Source of the DNA: Pilaira anomala
Taxonomy: Eukaryota; Mucoromycota; Mucoromycetes; Mucorales; Mucoraceae
Direction of reading: 5' to 3'
DNA: 64,000 nt
NCBI GenBank assembly: GCA_025716855.1
Contig: JAIXMQ010000002.1
Span: 186,001 to 250,000, forward strand
Shown: positions 12,452 to 25,567 of the stretch, one piece after another
Position numbering within the stretch: position 1 is the first letter of the stretch
Layout of the letters: the number at the start of each line of letters is the position of its first letter
The notes under the pieces: model-generated
Seen by the model: the letters and a program-made list of their open reading frames with translations, nothing else
What the model was told of the DNA's origin: nothing
Database searches by the model: none
Position numbers and translations under genes: made by a program

Positions 12452-13117
12452 TTAATAGGTAACAACAACTTTTTTGTTAATCCATGTTGTTGGTTCAATG
12501 CATTGATGAAGTAAGAAATGACCAACATCTTGTCTTGAAACAGTATATCCAGAGATACCTATATCTGCTCTGTATTTACCAACAAGCTTACCGTCCGTTA
12601 AAAGACTAGGACGTACTATGATCCAATTTGACAACACCTTATTTTCTTCTACCAATCGCTCTAATTCTTTTTTATCCTCATGAGGCTCATGTAAAAGAAA
12701 ATGATAAAGAGGCTGGAGCAAGTAAGGTACTTCTTTCATATCATAAAGACCTGTACTGGAGACTACAACTATGCGTTTGGGGCGTTCTTCTTCCGAAAGC
12801 TCTTCAAGCACTTTTAAAAGAATTGTCATTGTATCATGACATACGCCTGGGGTTACCATACTTCTTGAAGACATATTAAAGGCACTACCGATTGAATAAA
12901 CAATAGCATCCGTATCAACAACTGTTTCCTTGACTGCTAAAGGATCAAGCGCATCACCTTGAATAATAGTTAATTTGGATTTTTGATCTTCTGTAAAGTC
13001 CAAGTTCTCGGGTTTTCTAAGGAGTAATTTAAATTCATGCTCTCCTGTAACAAGGCCTTGAGCAACCATAGCATGAGCGCAACCTCGTGAAGCTCCGAAT
13101 ACAGCAATGCGAACCAT
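12452..13117 (-). CDS. NAD(P)-binding SDR/NmrA-like protein
   Basis: An intronless gene of 221 residues. The N-terminus has a Rossmann glycine motif (MVRIAVFGASRGCAHAMV), then an acidic turn (IIQGDALDP) and DAIVYSIGS in the position of the usual cofactor-binding strand. RIVVVSSTGLYDM lies at the active-site strand, and WIIVRPSLLTDGK matches the extended/atypical SDR family (NmrA, biliverdin-reductase-B-like). It probably binds NADP(H) for an oxidoreductase or a redox-sensing role; the substrate cannot be inferred. It is divergently transcribed from the serine protease gene, with 383 bp between the start codons. Confidence 0.85.
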   Translation of the reverse strand: MVRIAVFGASRGCAHAMVAQGLVTGEHEFKLLLRKPENLDFTEDQKSKLTIIQGDALDPLAVKETVVDTDAIVYSIGSAFNMSSRSMVTPGVCHDTMTILLKVLEELSEEERPKRIVVVSSTGLYDMKEVPYLLQPLYHFLLHEPHEDKKELERLVEENKVLSNWIIVRPSLLTDGKLVGKYRADIGISGYTVSRQDVGHFLLHQCIEPTTWINKKVVVTY

Positions 13118-13500
13118 TATTGATAAAATTTGAGAAAAAAGAGTTGTATAAAAAAGTTATATTCGTAAGAAATGAAAAAAAAAAACAATTGTAAAATGAC
13201 TTTTATATCCACAAATAAATAAATTCTGCTGAGCACAAACACATAAACACCAAGAAAAAGTACCAAGCGTACCACAAATCAATACCAAGTGATTTTTTTT
13301 TTCTTCCTTATAAACGTGACTGATCTTTCAAAGAGTCCTATGAACTTTAAAGCAACAGAAAAAAAAATAAAAAAAAAAGGGAAATGTGTAACACTCAAAC
13401 TTTGTATTTACTTTTATGGCGGAGGGACAAAAAAAAAGAAACTCAATTGTTATTTCTATTTCTTTTTTTTTTTTGACCTCTTTTCCCTCTTTCACACACA
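13118..13500. promoter_or_regulatory. divergent intergenic promoter region
   Basis: 383 bp between two divergent start codons, with poly-A and poly-T runs and a pyrimidine-rich stretch (CTTTTTTTTTTT, CTCTTTCACACACA) immediately before the protease ATG. No specific operator is identified. Confidence 0.4.
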
Positions 13501-15153
13501 ATGGCCATAAATAAATACTCAAGAGGTAAATCATTACACTTGTTCATTTTATTATTTGTGAATACAGTATTATCACAAGTGAGTCAAGCAGGAAGATATC
13601 GAGACTTTCTACATGGCTATTCACTTCTTTCACAACCTATGCTATATAATATACCCGCACCTGACTTAAGCCATGTTCACAATGATACTTTAAAGCCTTT
13701 TCGATTTGCCAAGTCAGTTCCTGTCTCTATCCCGTTTGATACTTCTTCTTCCTCTGTCGCTACTATTAACTCTAAAGGTGATTGGTCTTGGCGAATCAAG
13801 ATAAATAGTGATGGTGCTACCTCACTTAGTTTAATTTTTGATGAATGGTGGTTACCGGAGCATACCGAAGTCTATGTATACAATGACCAGGTAATAAATG
13901 AATCTTTTTTTTTTCCACGCTATTTTTTTTATATATATATATACGTGTTACGAACTATTTTGGAATACTGTAGGAAATTTTAGGTGCATTTACATCCTTT
14001 CCATCCAATAAAAATTCTGGTCAATTCGCCACAGCGCCATTGAAAGGAGATTCAATTATGCTGGCGTATTTTTGTCCGACACATGTAGATCAACTTCCTA
14101 GAATACGTCTCAGTAGAGTTGTGTATGGGTTTCGTTTATTACCTATGATGGGTGCTGTACAACCCAATTTTTGGTATCAAGAAAACTCACATATCATGAA
14201 ACGTAAAAGACGACCTCACTCTGGTAAGTGCAACATTGATTTATCATGTGATACTGCTGGTTCAAATTGGTCTCAAGAAGCAAAGGCTGTAGCTGTGCTC
14301 TTAACAGACGAGAATCAAGTTTATTGTTCAGCTGTTTTATTAAATAACGTAGAAAATAATGGAAGACAGTTGCTGTTAACCGTATGATTTGTTTCTTAAA
14401 ATATTCTCGAAAGAAACTATATCTTATATTTATTTTCTCGTTCTTTTTTGTTAGGCGTTTCATTGTATTGGATCCTCAAATCCAGCAACAGATATTATTA
14501 TGTTTAATCATCAAAGAAATTCATGTAATGGTTATAACCGTAATATAATGCTGTCAGCTTACTCAGACACACTTCATGGATTAAAATGGTTGAGTACGTA
14601 AGCATAAAAAGAAAATATATTACCCAACGTGATTGTTTAAAAAAAATATATATATAAACATCCATTTTTAGCCGGATCAACGATTTCCGATTTTGCTTTA
14701 CTCGAAATTGAAGAACCTATACCCAAAGAATATGATGTTTATTTAGCAGGTTGGACTACGAGTCATGAGCCAGTACCTCCTTTAGTGGGTATTCATCATC
14801 CAAGTGGGGATTTTAAGAAGCTCTCTATATATAATGGCCATTTATTACCTGCGTGTTGGGCAGAGTGTCCTAGTAACGATCACTGGAAAGTAGAGTACTG
14901 GACCCGTGGCACGACAGAGCCAGGTAGCTCAGGATCTCCCTTGTTTGACGCAAGTCATCGTATTGTAGGTCAGCTTCATGGTGGAAGTGCAGCTTGTTGG
15001 AATAAAAAAGGTTATGATGTGTATGGTTCATTTCAAGCTTCTTGGGAAAATGGGTTATCTTCTTTTTTGGATCCAAAGAACCAAACAATGAAAACTTCAT
15101 TAGGTGCAATTAGTATGAATGGTATTTATCTTAATGAAGTAACTAAAGAATAA
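13501..15153 (+). CDS. Secreted serine protease, bacterial lysyl-endopeptidase type
   Basis: Four exons (13501-13890, 13974-14381, 14455-14593, 14672-15153) give about 472 residues. The donor GTACGT at 14594 is the one that keeps the frame. A hydrophobic N-terminus (LHLFILLFVNTVLS) suggests a signal peptide. The first third (SWRIKINSDGATSLSLIFDE, TEVYVYND, ILGAFTS, SGQFATAPLKGDS) resembles the propeptide of bacterial lysyl endopeptidases. The S1-fold catalytic residues are visible: His in LTAFHCIG (about 269), Asp in ISDFALLE (about 319) and Ser in TEPGSSGSPLFD (about 399). Paired cysteines (CNIDLSC, CSAVLL, SCNGYN, PACWAEC, AACW) suggest disulfides. It is probably a secreted peptidase cleaving after Lys/Arg-like residues. 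The domain layout is mostly known from bacteria, so an ancient transfer followed by intron gain is possible. Confidence 0.85.
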
Positions 15154-15197
15154 AAAAAAATCTCTTTTTATTTATTTATTTAAAAAAAAAATAAGTG

Positions 15198-16735
15198 CTA
15201 GAATAGTAGCGTTTCGAGCCAGACTAAATCTTGATCTGTTGTATTTGTTGATTTTAAATAAATTCTTCTTGAGCACAGAAAGTGATACCACATGTTATCC
15301 AAATAGTTGTCAAAATCATCTGAGAGCTCGTATCGAGTAAATCGATTATATTGAGCAAGACATGAGCAATATTTAGATAGTTTTGAAATCGTACGTGATT
15401 TTTTAAAAGGTGTAGTCTCTGGGTTTTCGAATACAACATCGTCTAATAATGATTGAAATATTTTTAACCAAACAGCTCTGGACATCGAAATATATTCATG
15501 ATACACCTAGGGAAAAAAAAAAAAAAAAAAGAAAAGAAATTTAGTTTGGGTATTAAATAAGCACATTTACTTACCTGCTCGGTACATGATTTTTTAGCAA
15601 GTTGCAGTAAACTTAATAAACAGAAAGTGATGCTCGGTATAGCACTTGGATAACAATGTAAAAGAGATTGTAAGCATTCTTTTATGGTCATCTCCAAAAG
15701 CGAAGGAGAAAATGAAGGAATATTGGGAATTTCTTCTTCCTCTCCTATATAACACCCGAGTTTTTTCTTTTTAATGCGTAAGTAAATAAATGGATTATTC
15801 TAATTTCTTTTCTTTTTCTTTTTTTCTTTTTTTTTTTTTTTACCTGTGGATTCCTTAGACTATTTTCAATGGTTTGAGCTTCGATAACAAATGTTAATTT
15901 ATAGCTGTTTTGGTCCTTTAAGAAAATTGTCCATGCATCAGAAAACTAGAGGGAAGTTTTTAATATAAGAATGTGTATTTAGACATTATAAATAGTTTAC
16001 TTTAAAGGTATCGTCATTTTCAAATTGAATAGGTCGCATATCAGATTCATGAAGAGCATTAAATAGTATAAATCTGTAATTGATTAGATTTATTTCTTTT
16101 GCTTCGTTTAAAAAAAAAAAATCTGTACCTAATATAATCCGCATCTTCTAATTCAGGGTCTGAATTTATTTTGCTTGGGAGTTGACTTGGATTATAAATA
16201 TAGCTTTCAATAATGTGATCATATGTTTGCAGTCTACAGTTTACATTTTTAAGTATAGAACATGTTTAAATATCGTTTGACTTTACTTTTTCTTCTTTTT
16301 CTCTAGTGATAACTGGTCGAGTACTTTTTCCCATTCGCTAGTTGAATACGAGCATTGTTCCAAGATAGAAGAAATTAAATGATTCACTTCGATATCAAAT
16401 AAATGTCGTCTGTCATTTCGTGTCTATTCATGTATTACATTAATACCAAATTTGGGTGAATTTTCTCTTGTACACGGACCTTCAAACAAAATGAAAAAAT
16501 CATCAATCGGGCCTCTTTATCATCCAAATAACCTATCATTATATCCATACATGACAGGGTTGTCAATGGTGAATTTATTGGTAAATCACTGATCAAGTAG
16601 CATAAGAAAGGGACTTGAAGCAACGGCTCAGTCGCGATCTCTTTACTGATTCTTTTTAATGTAACTGGATCTTGTTCATTCGAGTTTTTCAAGTTGTTCA
16701 CAAACTTGACTTTATCTCTATTACGTATTGATAAG
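15198..16735 (-). CDS. Uncharacterised multi-exon protein
   Basis: Several in-frame minus-strand segments joined by plausible introns: about 16735-16480 (ISKEIATEPLLQVPFLCYLI, LTTLSCMDIMIGYL), 16418-16290 (RRHLFDIEVNHLISSILEQC), 16230-16130, 16075-16005, 15945-15845, 15760-15575 (CLQSLLHCYPSAIPSITFCL) and 15507-15198 (YHEYISMSRAVWLKIFQSLL, ending DQDLVWLETLLF). The predicted protein is helical, rich in Leu/Ile and about 400 residues long, possibly a HEAT-like scaffold. I do not recognise the family. The start codon and the first two splice junctions are unresolved, because the first exon has no in-frame ATG before its stop-bounded beginning, so an upstream exon may be missing. Confidence 0.5.
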
Positions 16736-16860
16736 CGTGTTAATAACTGTTTGAGTAATCATAATATAAAAACAGAGTGGCTACTTTACGTATCAGTTTG
16801 ATACATTTTCTTAAAAAATTAACAACAAGATATGGTGAGTAACTGAGGGGGGGGGGGGAA

Positions 16861-16986
16861 ATGACGAAAAAGGATGTTATAAGAGTTTCGGGCAGATTGG
16901 GACGGTCTATCAATGCGGAGACAAAAGCTTATAATGTGTATCAATTTAGACAAGCAGATAAAAGCCTTCATGCAAGTATTAAATAG
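16861..16986 (+). CDS. Short ORF, possible relative of the next gene
   Basis: A 41-codon ATG ORF ending NVYQFRQADKSLHASIK. It shares a Tyr-Gln-Phe-Arg core and similar following residues with NNYYQFRFGKANQRLN in the gene 540 bp downstream, so the two may be diverged tandem copies. A 12-base G run lies immediately upstream. Whether it is expressed cannot be judged. Confidence 0.25.
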   Translation: MTKKDVIRVSGRLGRSINAETKAYNVYQFRQADKSLHASIK

Positions 16987-17402
16987 AGGATTCGTACATT
17001 AAGCCTATCTAAAGTCACGCAATTGTTTTACACGTAAATAGGTTTATTCAATCACCTTTCTTTCTTTCTTCTTTTTCCTTCGTACATTTCTTTTTCTTCA
17101 AAAAAAAAAAAAAATACCACTACCCCTTTAATCTTTTGTTTGATGACTTCAAACAAGACTGTTTTAATAAATAGATAACTTCTTTGGACATGGTAGCATG
17201 GTAAGATATATCATAAAGAAGTAGTTCACTGCCTAATATATGTGAATTTATTTTTTTTTACTTGTTTAACTAGTTTCAATCATCACCTTAACAGGTGAGA
17301 GTATATTTGGGTAGTCTTTCGAAGATCCCCTCATAATGGGATTGTAAAGGCAGTGAATACGATATACTACCAGGCCAGTTTTAAAGGCTGGTGATTTCAC
17401 TG

Positions 17403-17839
17403 ATGAAATTACCACCGAAAAAGGTATTTAAAGAAGATATCCAGAAAATAACAATGTGGTCACCTGGTGATCTTCAACGGTGGGCGTTGGAACAAACCAA
17501 ATCGTTTTCGGTAAGCCTATGCAAGATTCTGCCAAAAAAAAAAACAATTGATTGACTAATTGTTCATTAACTAAATGTAATCTGTTTAATATAGTATTTA
17601 AAAAAAGATCGAATATCAAGACTTTTTGACAAACATGAGCATCAAAAAAATCTCTCAATACAGGAACGAAACAATTACTATCAATTTAGATTCGGAAAAG
17701 CGAATCAAAGGCTTAATGTAAGTATTATATAAACTATTTACACCTTATGAACTGACTTATGATTAATTAGGCCCAAGATGAGTCATGTGGTTCTGCTGCT
17801 GTTAAACCGGGAAGCCAAGAGCAAGAAGAAATCAGTTAA
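17403..17839 (+). CDS. Small SAM-like protein
   Basis: Three exons (17403-17510, 17595-17717, 17771-17839), all joined at phase 0 with canonical GTAAG donors and AG acceptors, encode 99 residues. The middle part (TMWSPGDLQRWALEQT followed by KDRISRLFDKHE) resembles the first helices of a SAM domain (W-S-x-x-D-V-x-x-W). The C-terminus is polar with Gln/Glu. A SAM domain would imply protein-protein interaction, but the match is short. The neat intron phases argue that it is a real gene. Confidence 0.5.
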
Positions 17840-18166
17840 ATACAACGAGGTATCAAGGGATATAAATATAGTGGTTCCGAATTTGGAATCTTATTTAATA
17901 ATCAAACCATAAATAGGCTGAAAACTTTCTTTACTTGAGCTATGAATACATGACTATGCTTTAGTTACATGCTACCGAAATACTTGAACGAGTTTAAAGT
18001 TGAAGCCTAGAGTGATCTCCTGCTTAAAGAACTGTTGATAACCATAGATTTATTTTTTGGAGGGAAAAAAAAAAATTGAATCTAGTTAATAGAGGCTTAG
18101 GAAAATATGGCTTTTTTTCTTTTTTTCTTTTGATGTACACTTTTTTTTTCTATAACTATACGAGAG

Positions 18167-19020
18167 ATGATATCAAAAACACCTACAACACAAGATAACT
18201 TATGGGTAGCAGCTGGTAACTTTAGATGTAATGTTCCATCTTTTTTTTTTCAATTACTAATTTTGTTTCTACAGGCGATGGTCAATTAGATAGAGTCAAA
18301 GTAAGATTCATCTCGATTCCTGCGTTTTTTTTTTTTTTTTTTTTTTTGAAATTGACTTTCTTTTTATTAGGAATTAGTTGAATCTGGTGTTGATGTTAAT
18401 AGTCACGATCAATTTGGATATACTGCCATGTAAGCATAATGGAGCTTCTTCTTATTTTTTTAGAGTTTGATAAATGACTGACATGTAAGAAAACTAGGCA
18501 TGCAGCAGTTTCATATGGACAATTAGATATCGTAAAATACTTGCTTGAAAAGGGAGCTAATGTCAATATCGAAGATTTTGAAAAAGATACACCTTTATAT
18601 GTAGCCGAGACAGTGGAGATGGCACAATTATTATTAGATCATGGTGCAGATCCTAAAAGAGTGAATGAAGAGGGTTTATCACCTGCTGCAACAGCTGTTG
18701 AAGAAGGTTATAAGGATGTTGCCAAGTTATTAGCAGATATTACAAAGGAGGAGTTACCAACCCGTGATGAAGAAACAGGAACCTTAACTCATGTGCAAGA
18801 TGCCCAAGATGAGGCAGCAGCAGAAGCAGCAGCCGACGCAGCAGAAGAAGCAGAAGCAGAAGAAGAGGCTGAAATGAGCGAAGAATTATCAAATCAAATG
18901 CAAGCTATTATGAAGCGAATTGAAGAACAAGGAGGAGTTGAAAATGAAGAAGAATTAAGAGAAATGGTGACAAAAATGGTGATTGATGGCATGAAGCGTA
19001 ACTTGGAACAAAATCAATAA
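18167..19020 (+). CDS. Ankyrin-repeat protein
   Basis: Four exons (18167-18215, 18275-18300, 18371-18429, 18498-19020) encode 218 residues. Ankyrin repeats begin at once (DNLWVAAGDGQLDRVKELVE, then GYTAMHAAVSYGQLDIVKYL, DTPLYVAETVEMAQLLLDHG, GLSPAATAVEEGYKDVAKLL), giving about four repeats over residues 10-125. An Ala/Glu-rich acidic linker follows, then a helical C-terminus (LSNQMQAIMKRIEEQGG). It resembles small fungal ankyrin proteins that act as chaperones or adaptors, but the partner is unknown. It lies 116 bp upstream of the CDK gene on the same strand. Confidence 0.85.
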
Positions 19021-19136
19021 ATATAAATAATAAAAATAATAAAAATTAAAAAGACGCCATAATAAATTTGTTTTTTTTTTTTTTTTTTTTTTTTTGTTGT
19101 TGTTGTGTGTGTTGTTTTCCAGTATTAAATTTTAAT

Positions 19137-20636
19137 ATGGATAAATATCAGGTAAATGAATACAATTATCTAAAAAGAAAGAAGATACTAAAACTATAAC
19201 CAATAGAAAATTGAAAAACTTGGTGAAGGTACATTTTTTTTTTTTAACAAAAGGAACTAAATAAAAGGTTCAGTCATTTACAATACCATCTTGTTAGGAA
19301 CCTATGGTATTGTTTATAAAGCTCAAAATCGTGAAACGAATGAAGTTGTTGCTTTAAAACGTATTCGCCTTGATAATGAAGAAGAAGGTGTAAGTAGAAA
19401 TAAAGCCTTTTACTGTAATCGAATAACTTATATCCTTTATAATTTGTTAGGTACCTTGTACAGCCATTAGAGAGATTTCCTTATTAAAAGAATTGAAGCA
19501 TCCCAACATTGTTCGACTTTATGATGTTTTACATACAGAAAAAAAGTTAACACTTGTCTTTGAGTACTTGGATTCGGATTTGAAAAAGTTTTTAGACTCT
19601 TATGGTGGAGATATTGATGTCATTACTTTAAAGGTACCTTGACCATCTCTCTCTCTCTCTATTATTTATTTATTTTTTATTTTTATTTTTTATTTTTGCT
19701 AATTTTATGATTTTATAACGTATATAGCAATTAATGTATCAATTACTTAAAGGTATTGCATTTTGTCATGCTCATAGGGTTTTGCACAGAGTAAGCATGA
19801 ATGATTAGCATTTAGAGTTTTTATTGTCTAACTTTAAAAATATAGGATTTGAAACCTCAAAATTTATTGATCAACAAGGTGAATATCACTGTAAGAGAAT
19901 ATATATTTACATATAAATGGATAAACATGTATGTAAAGACATTTACATTTTTCTTTTTTTTTTTTTTTTTTTTTTTTGGTTATATATAGAAAGGAGAGTT
20001 AAAGTTGGGTGATTTTGGACTTGCAAGAGCATATGGTATTCCAGTTCGAAGTTATTCACATGAAGTAGTTACTTTATGGTATCGTGCTCCTGATGTATTA
20101 ATGGGATCACGTCAATACTCTACATCAATTGACTTATGGTCTGCTGGTTGTATCTTTGCAGGTAAAAAAAAAAAAAAAAAAAAAAAAAAAGAGTAAACAA
20201 GAAATGAACCGTTTTTTTTTTTTTTTAAAAAACAATATGAATACATAGAAATGGCATCGGGTAGACCTTTATTTCCTGGTAGTTCAATCCCTGATCAATT
20301 ACTAAAAATATTTAAAGTATTGGGCACACCTACAGAAGAAATCTGGCCTAAAGTATCTCAACTTCCTGAATATAAACGTGATTTTGAAATATTCCCAAAA
20401 ATACAATTAGAAACTCTTTTACCTAAACTTGATCACCATGGTATTGATTTATTAAAACGTCTCTTAGAGTATCCACCTGAGAAACGTATTACAGCAAGTG
20501 ATGCATTACAGCGTAAGTCAATGCTTTTTTATTAGCACTACTATCATTTTTTTTTTTTTTTTTTTACTCATTTAAATATTCTTTAGATCCTTACTTTGAT
20601 GAACTGCGGAAGAAGGAGATGTCTAGTGACAAATAA
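19137..20636 (+). CDS. PHO85: Cyclin-dependent kinase, CDK5/Pho85 type
   Basis: Nine exons (19137-19151, 19207-19228, 19298-19389, 19451-19633, 19728-19790, 19846-19878, 19990-20161, 20249-20512, 20587-20636) give 297 residues, the normal length for a minimal CDK. Features: glycine loop [11 protein letters not shown]; catalytic Lys in VALKRIRLD; cyclin-binding helix [17 protein letters not shown] catalytic loop; DFGLARAYG with an intact [18 protein letters not shown] activation segment. The region [18 protein letters not shown] plus [17 protein letters not shown] is closest to CDK5/Pho85, not Cdc28/CDK1. It is expected to pair with Pcl-type cyclins in nutrient and cell-polarity signalling. 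The activation loop has Ser where CDK1 has its T-loop Thr, as in the CDK5/Pho85 group. The 3' end is convergent with L2HGDH, with 37 bp between stops. Confidence 0.92.
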
Positions 20637-20673
20637 AAAAAATAAAAAAAAGAGGTTTTTTTTTTTTCGTTCT

Positions 20674-21966
20674 TTATTTACGTATCATTGAATAAACATA
20701 ATCTGCTATGGCCAAGGAAGATGTTAAACCTGGACTTTCAATACCAATTAACGAAAAAAAATTTTCATGTTCTTTTTCTTCTTTAATAATAAAATCTCTA
20801 AATGGTTCACCTGGTCCAGCAAGTTTAGGTCTTTTTATAAAAGTTAGATTATTTTTAAAATGTCATACGATGTGCACAGATATTATATATACCTTATACC
20901 AGAATAGTCTGGGTGAAGTTTCTCACCATTTAATGAAGGTAAATAATCATGAATAGCATGAATAAATGCATTCTTATTTTCATCTTGAGTAGGTATGCTA
21001 TAATCGTAGGGGCTGTCTATATACTGAACATCTGGACCAAATTTAATACTTCCAGCTAAATCTAAAGTAAGATGAGTGCCAAGACCAGCAAGATTTTTTT
21101 CGGGACAAGGATAAATTAAATGATTAATTTTGAGCGGTTGATTATAAGCATAATAATGGCCTCTAGCATAATGTAATTTGTAAGCATTTGGTATCAGCAT
21201 ATTACTCACTTTATCAGCATGAAGACCGGCAGAATTAAATACGCGTTTTGCGAGTACAGTTGTATTTTCAGTTTCGGAAGGAGATGATATTTCTAATAGA
21301 TAACCATTACCCTTGTCATGATGATGATAAGGTTGAATAGATTGAACTTGTGTACATAAGGCGATATCAACTCTTTGCTCTAAATAATCCATGAAAGCAT
21401 GAGAATCGATGATACCAGTAGAAGGAGACACGAGTACAGAATGAGCATTAATTTCAGGTTCTTGTTGTTTTGCTTGTTCTTTATTGATGAAATAAGTTTC
21501 AATACCTAAACGCGTTGCTTTTGCATAAAGTGATTGTAAATACAAGTTTTGTTCTTCATTTTTTGCAACAATCCATTTTCCAATTCTTTTATGAGGAAGA
21601 TTATTTTCTGATAATAAACGATATAGTTTTCTATTGCCTTCAATACAAAGTTTTGTTTTCAGACTATCTTCTGGATAATAAAGCCCGGCATGAATGACTT
21701 CACTATTACGAGAACTTAAAAAAAAAATGGATGATAAATAAAAAAAAAAAACAATGAATACAGAAAAAACTATTTTTATAAAACCTTGTTTCTTCACCGA
21801 CACGCTTATTTTTTTCTATTACAAAAGTCGTTTCGTCTGGTTTACAGCGAGTTAGTTTCTCGCCAATAGCTAAACCTACAACACCTGCACCAATGACAAT
21901 ATTGTCTACAGTTAAATCAGGTGTTCTTAATGTTGACATTGTTCTTCGTAACCATCGCGACATCAT
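20674..21966 (-). CDS. L2HGDH: L-2-hydroxyglutarate dehydrogenase, mitochondrial
   Basis: Three exons (21966-21785, 21714-20893, 20830-20674) encode 386 residues. The N-terminus is basic and hydroxylated (MMSRWLRRTMSTLR), as in a mitochondrial presequence, followed by the FAD-binding GxGxxG (IVIGAGVVGLAIGEKL). The exon junction creates SSRNSEVIHAGLYYP, a hallmark of the L2HGDH/YgaF family. FNSAGLHAD, LAGLGTHLTLDL and the C-terminal LIGIESPGLTSSLAIADYV are also characteristic. The enzyme oxidises L-2-hydroxyglutarate to 2-oxoglutarate with FAD, removing a toxic by-product of malate and lactate dehydrogenases. A later Met at codon 10 could serve as an alternative start. Confidence 0.9.
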
Positions 21967-22192
21967 GTTCGAGAAAGATCGATTATAATAAAGTTGAAAC
22001 CCCTTTTTGTTTATACTGGTATAAATGCAAAAAAATAAAAATAAAAAGTTGTTTCAGTTACAAAATAATCGAATTATGATGTTATAGTTCAATCACCGAA
22101 TTTTTTTAGCTTAGAAAAAAAAGAATATAAAAATAGTGATCATTATGCAAATTTCTTTTTTTTTTTTTTTATTCTGTATATAATTTTTATAA

Positions 22193-23209
<1,017 letters not shown>

Positions 23210-23358
23210 AAAATTTCAAAAAAAAAAATCATTCATATTATAATCCCTTTACATATTTTACCCTTTTTTTTTAAATAAAAAAAAATGAGTCCAAAATCAT
23301 CATTCTTTCTTTTTTTTTTTAATTTTTTAATATAAAAAAAAAAGGTCCGTTTAGAACC

Positions 23359-25468
23359 ATGACAGAAAATGCAGATAGAACAAGAGCTCTGAAAGCAGAA
23401 AAACAAGTAGAGAGATTAGAAAGAGAACTTGATCTTATAAAATCCCGGCACAAGGTAATAACAACTTTTCTCTCTCTCTTTCAGTTATTTATGCAAAACA
23501 TAGAGACCAGTAACCAGTGCATCGAGTTCAGACAAGATGACGTTTCAATTATCTGAGCAAGTTAAGGACTTGAAGTTTCAATTAAAGCATCAATCAGCGG
23601 AATATACCAAACTACAAGAAACTTCAACTTCAAAAACAGGTACAATTATTTACCCCTTTTTTTTTTAAACATGTTGAAATTTATTTTATTTTATTTTTAT
23701 TTTTAATTTCATAAGCTGAATATGAGGAAAAGTTAAAACGAATGAGAGGTAATAGAATAGAGAAAGTGAAATGAAACAAAAACTTAAATCAGATTGGAAT
23801 AGAGATTTTTGGTCAGGCTTCAAAAAATATTGATGGGTATCGTGCTAGTATTGCTTCTAAAGATGTCGAGATTGAAAAGTTGAGGAATGAATTAGAAGAA
23901 GTTCAAGTACGAGAACAGTCTTTTCAATCCAGTTCAGAGACACTACAGTGTATGTTTATTTGATTTTTTTCTATACATTTATATACGCTGATACTTTTTA
24001 TAACATAATGTAGTGACTATAGAGAAATTAAATACAGAGATTACAAGCCAGAAAACGTTTTATGGATCTGAAATTAAACGACTGGTAAAAAAAAATAGGT
24101 TAAAGTATGTAAAAGCAACACAGACAAGTAATAACTGTATTATAGGAATCAAAAAATAGACAACTCTCAACCCAATTGGAACAAACAAAACATGATTATG
24201 AACAATATAAAAAGAGAGCACACATATTATTTCAAAAGAATAAAGAACAAAGATCTGATGTGAGTCGAATCAATGAGTTGGAAGAACTTGTATCACAATT
24301 AACATCACAAAAAACGTAAATTTATTTTTCACTTGTCTAATTTTGATATTATATTCACAATGATTATATAATAGTAAGTATGAAGTAGAACAGGCAGAGA
24401 AGGCAGAACATCAATTGTTATTGGAACATGATATTCGAAAAGCATTAGATCGTATTTATGAATTAGAAAGTAGTTTAACGAGCAAGGAAAAATTGATTAC
24501 GGACATAAACCGAGAAAAAAAGGAATTGGAAACAAGTAAGTTTATATATATATATATATATATATATAATGTTAATATAAGTTGACCTTTTTTTTATAAT
24601 GCATAGAATTACAGTCTACTTTATCAACGTATGAAAAGACTTCAAGTCAGTTGGAACAATTAAAGACAAAAGAAGATATGAGACAAGGTTATGTTGAATT
24701 AGAGATGCGTATACATGAACTAGAACAAACGAACGCGTCAATGTATGAAGAGTTGAAATTAAAAGACAACGAGATTGAGAAATTAATTATATCAACTCCT
24801 ACATCGCCACCTACTGAAGAAGAACAAGTAAATAATATTGAACCACTTTTAAAAGAAGATGATAATAATAATAATAATAATAATATGGATGTCTATGGTT
24901 AGTTAAAAAGATATATTTTATATTTATTTTATCACTTAATTATTATTTTAGCTTCTATGAGTTCTTTACTGTCTCCACTTGTGTCACAACATCAACAGAA
25001 ACCGGATGAAAGGATTGGTTTAGAAAAGCAAGTACAACGTCTAAGTGAAATGTTGCATGAAACTCAGGATGAAGTCAATGCATTAAAGAGTCAAGAAAAG
25101 GTAAATGCGACGTCATTCTTTCCTTTTTATTTTGTACTAAAACTATTCAATTTTAATAAGATTTTAAAAGACGAACTAAGGTAAAAAAAAAACTCTTTGT
25201 ATTTTATTCCGTGACTCATTAAAAAAAAAAAAAAATAGAAAAATTGATGCTGTTGAAAAGAGACAAGATATGAATGTCGAATATTTAAAGAATGTCTTGA
25301 TCAAGTTTCTTATGTCAGAGAATAAACAGGTATTATCTGTAGAATGACATGATTGTTGTTGTGTTATGACTCTAACTAGTATAAATATAGGCTATGGTGC
25401 CTATTATTGCCAAATTATTATGTTTGGATAAAACCGAAACAAACAAAATGATGGAAAGCTGCATTTAA
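23359..25468 (+). CDS. Golgin with C-terminal GRIP domain
   Basis: Twelve exons (23359-23454, 23537-23639, 23716-23748, 23803-23949, 24014-24084, 24146-24315, 24375-24535, 24607-24897, 24952-25100, 25161-25180, 25239-25329, 25391-25468) sum to 469 codons. Nearly the whole protein is heptad-rich coiled coil (AEKQVERLERELDLIK, LEELVSQLTSQKTKYEVEQA). A low-complexity Asn run lies near residue 355. The end (MNVEYLKNVLIKFLMSENKQ then VPIIAKLLCLDK) is a GRIP domain with its key Tyr, which in the family binds Arl1-GTP and targets the protein to the trans-Golgi. The role is vesicle tethering. It is closest in style to GCC1/GCC2-type or Imh1-like golgins; orthology is not settled. Confidence 0.88.
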
Positions 25469-25567
25469 AGTTAGACTTCCGCACTAAAATAAAAAAAAGG
25501 CCCGTTTTTCCCTTTTTCTTTTTTCTTTCTTCTTTCTTCTTTACTACAATATAATATTTCATAAATC

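Noticed and set aside
16435..16460. A 23-nt intron (GTATTAATG..AATAG) in the uncharacterised gene
   Set aside because: Too short for splicing in this gene set; a donor further upstream is more likely, so the junction is left open.
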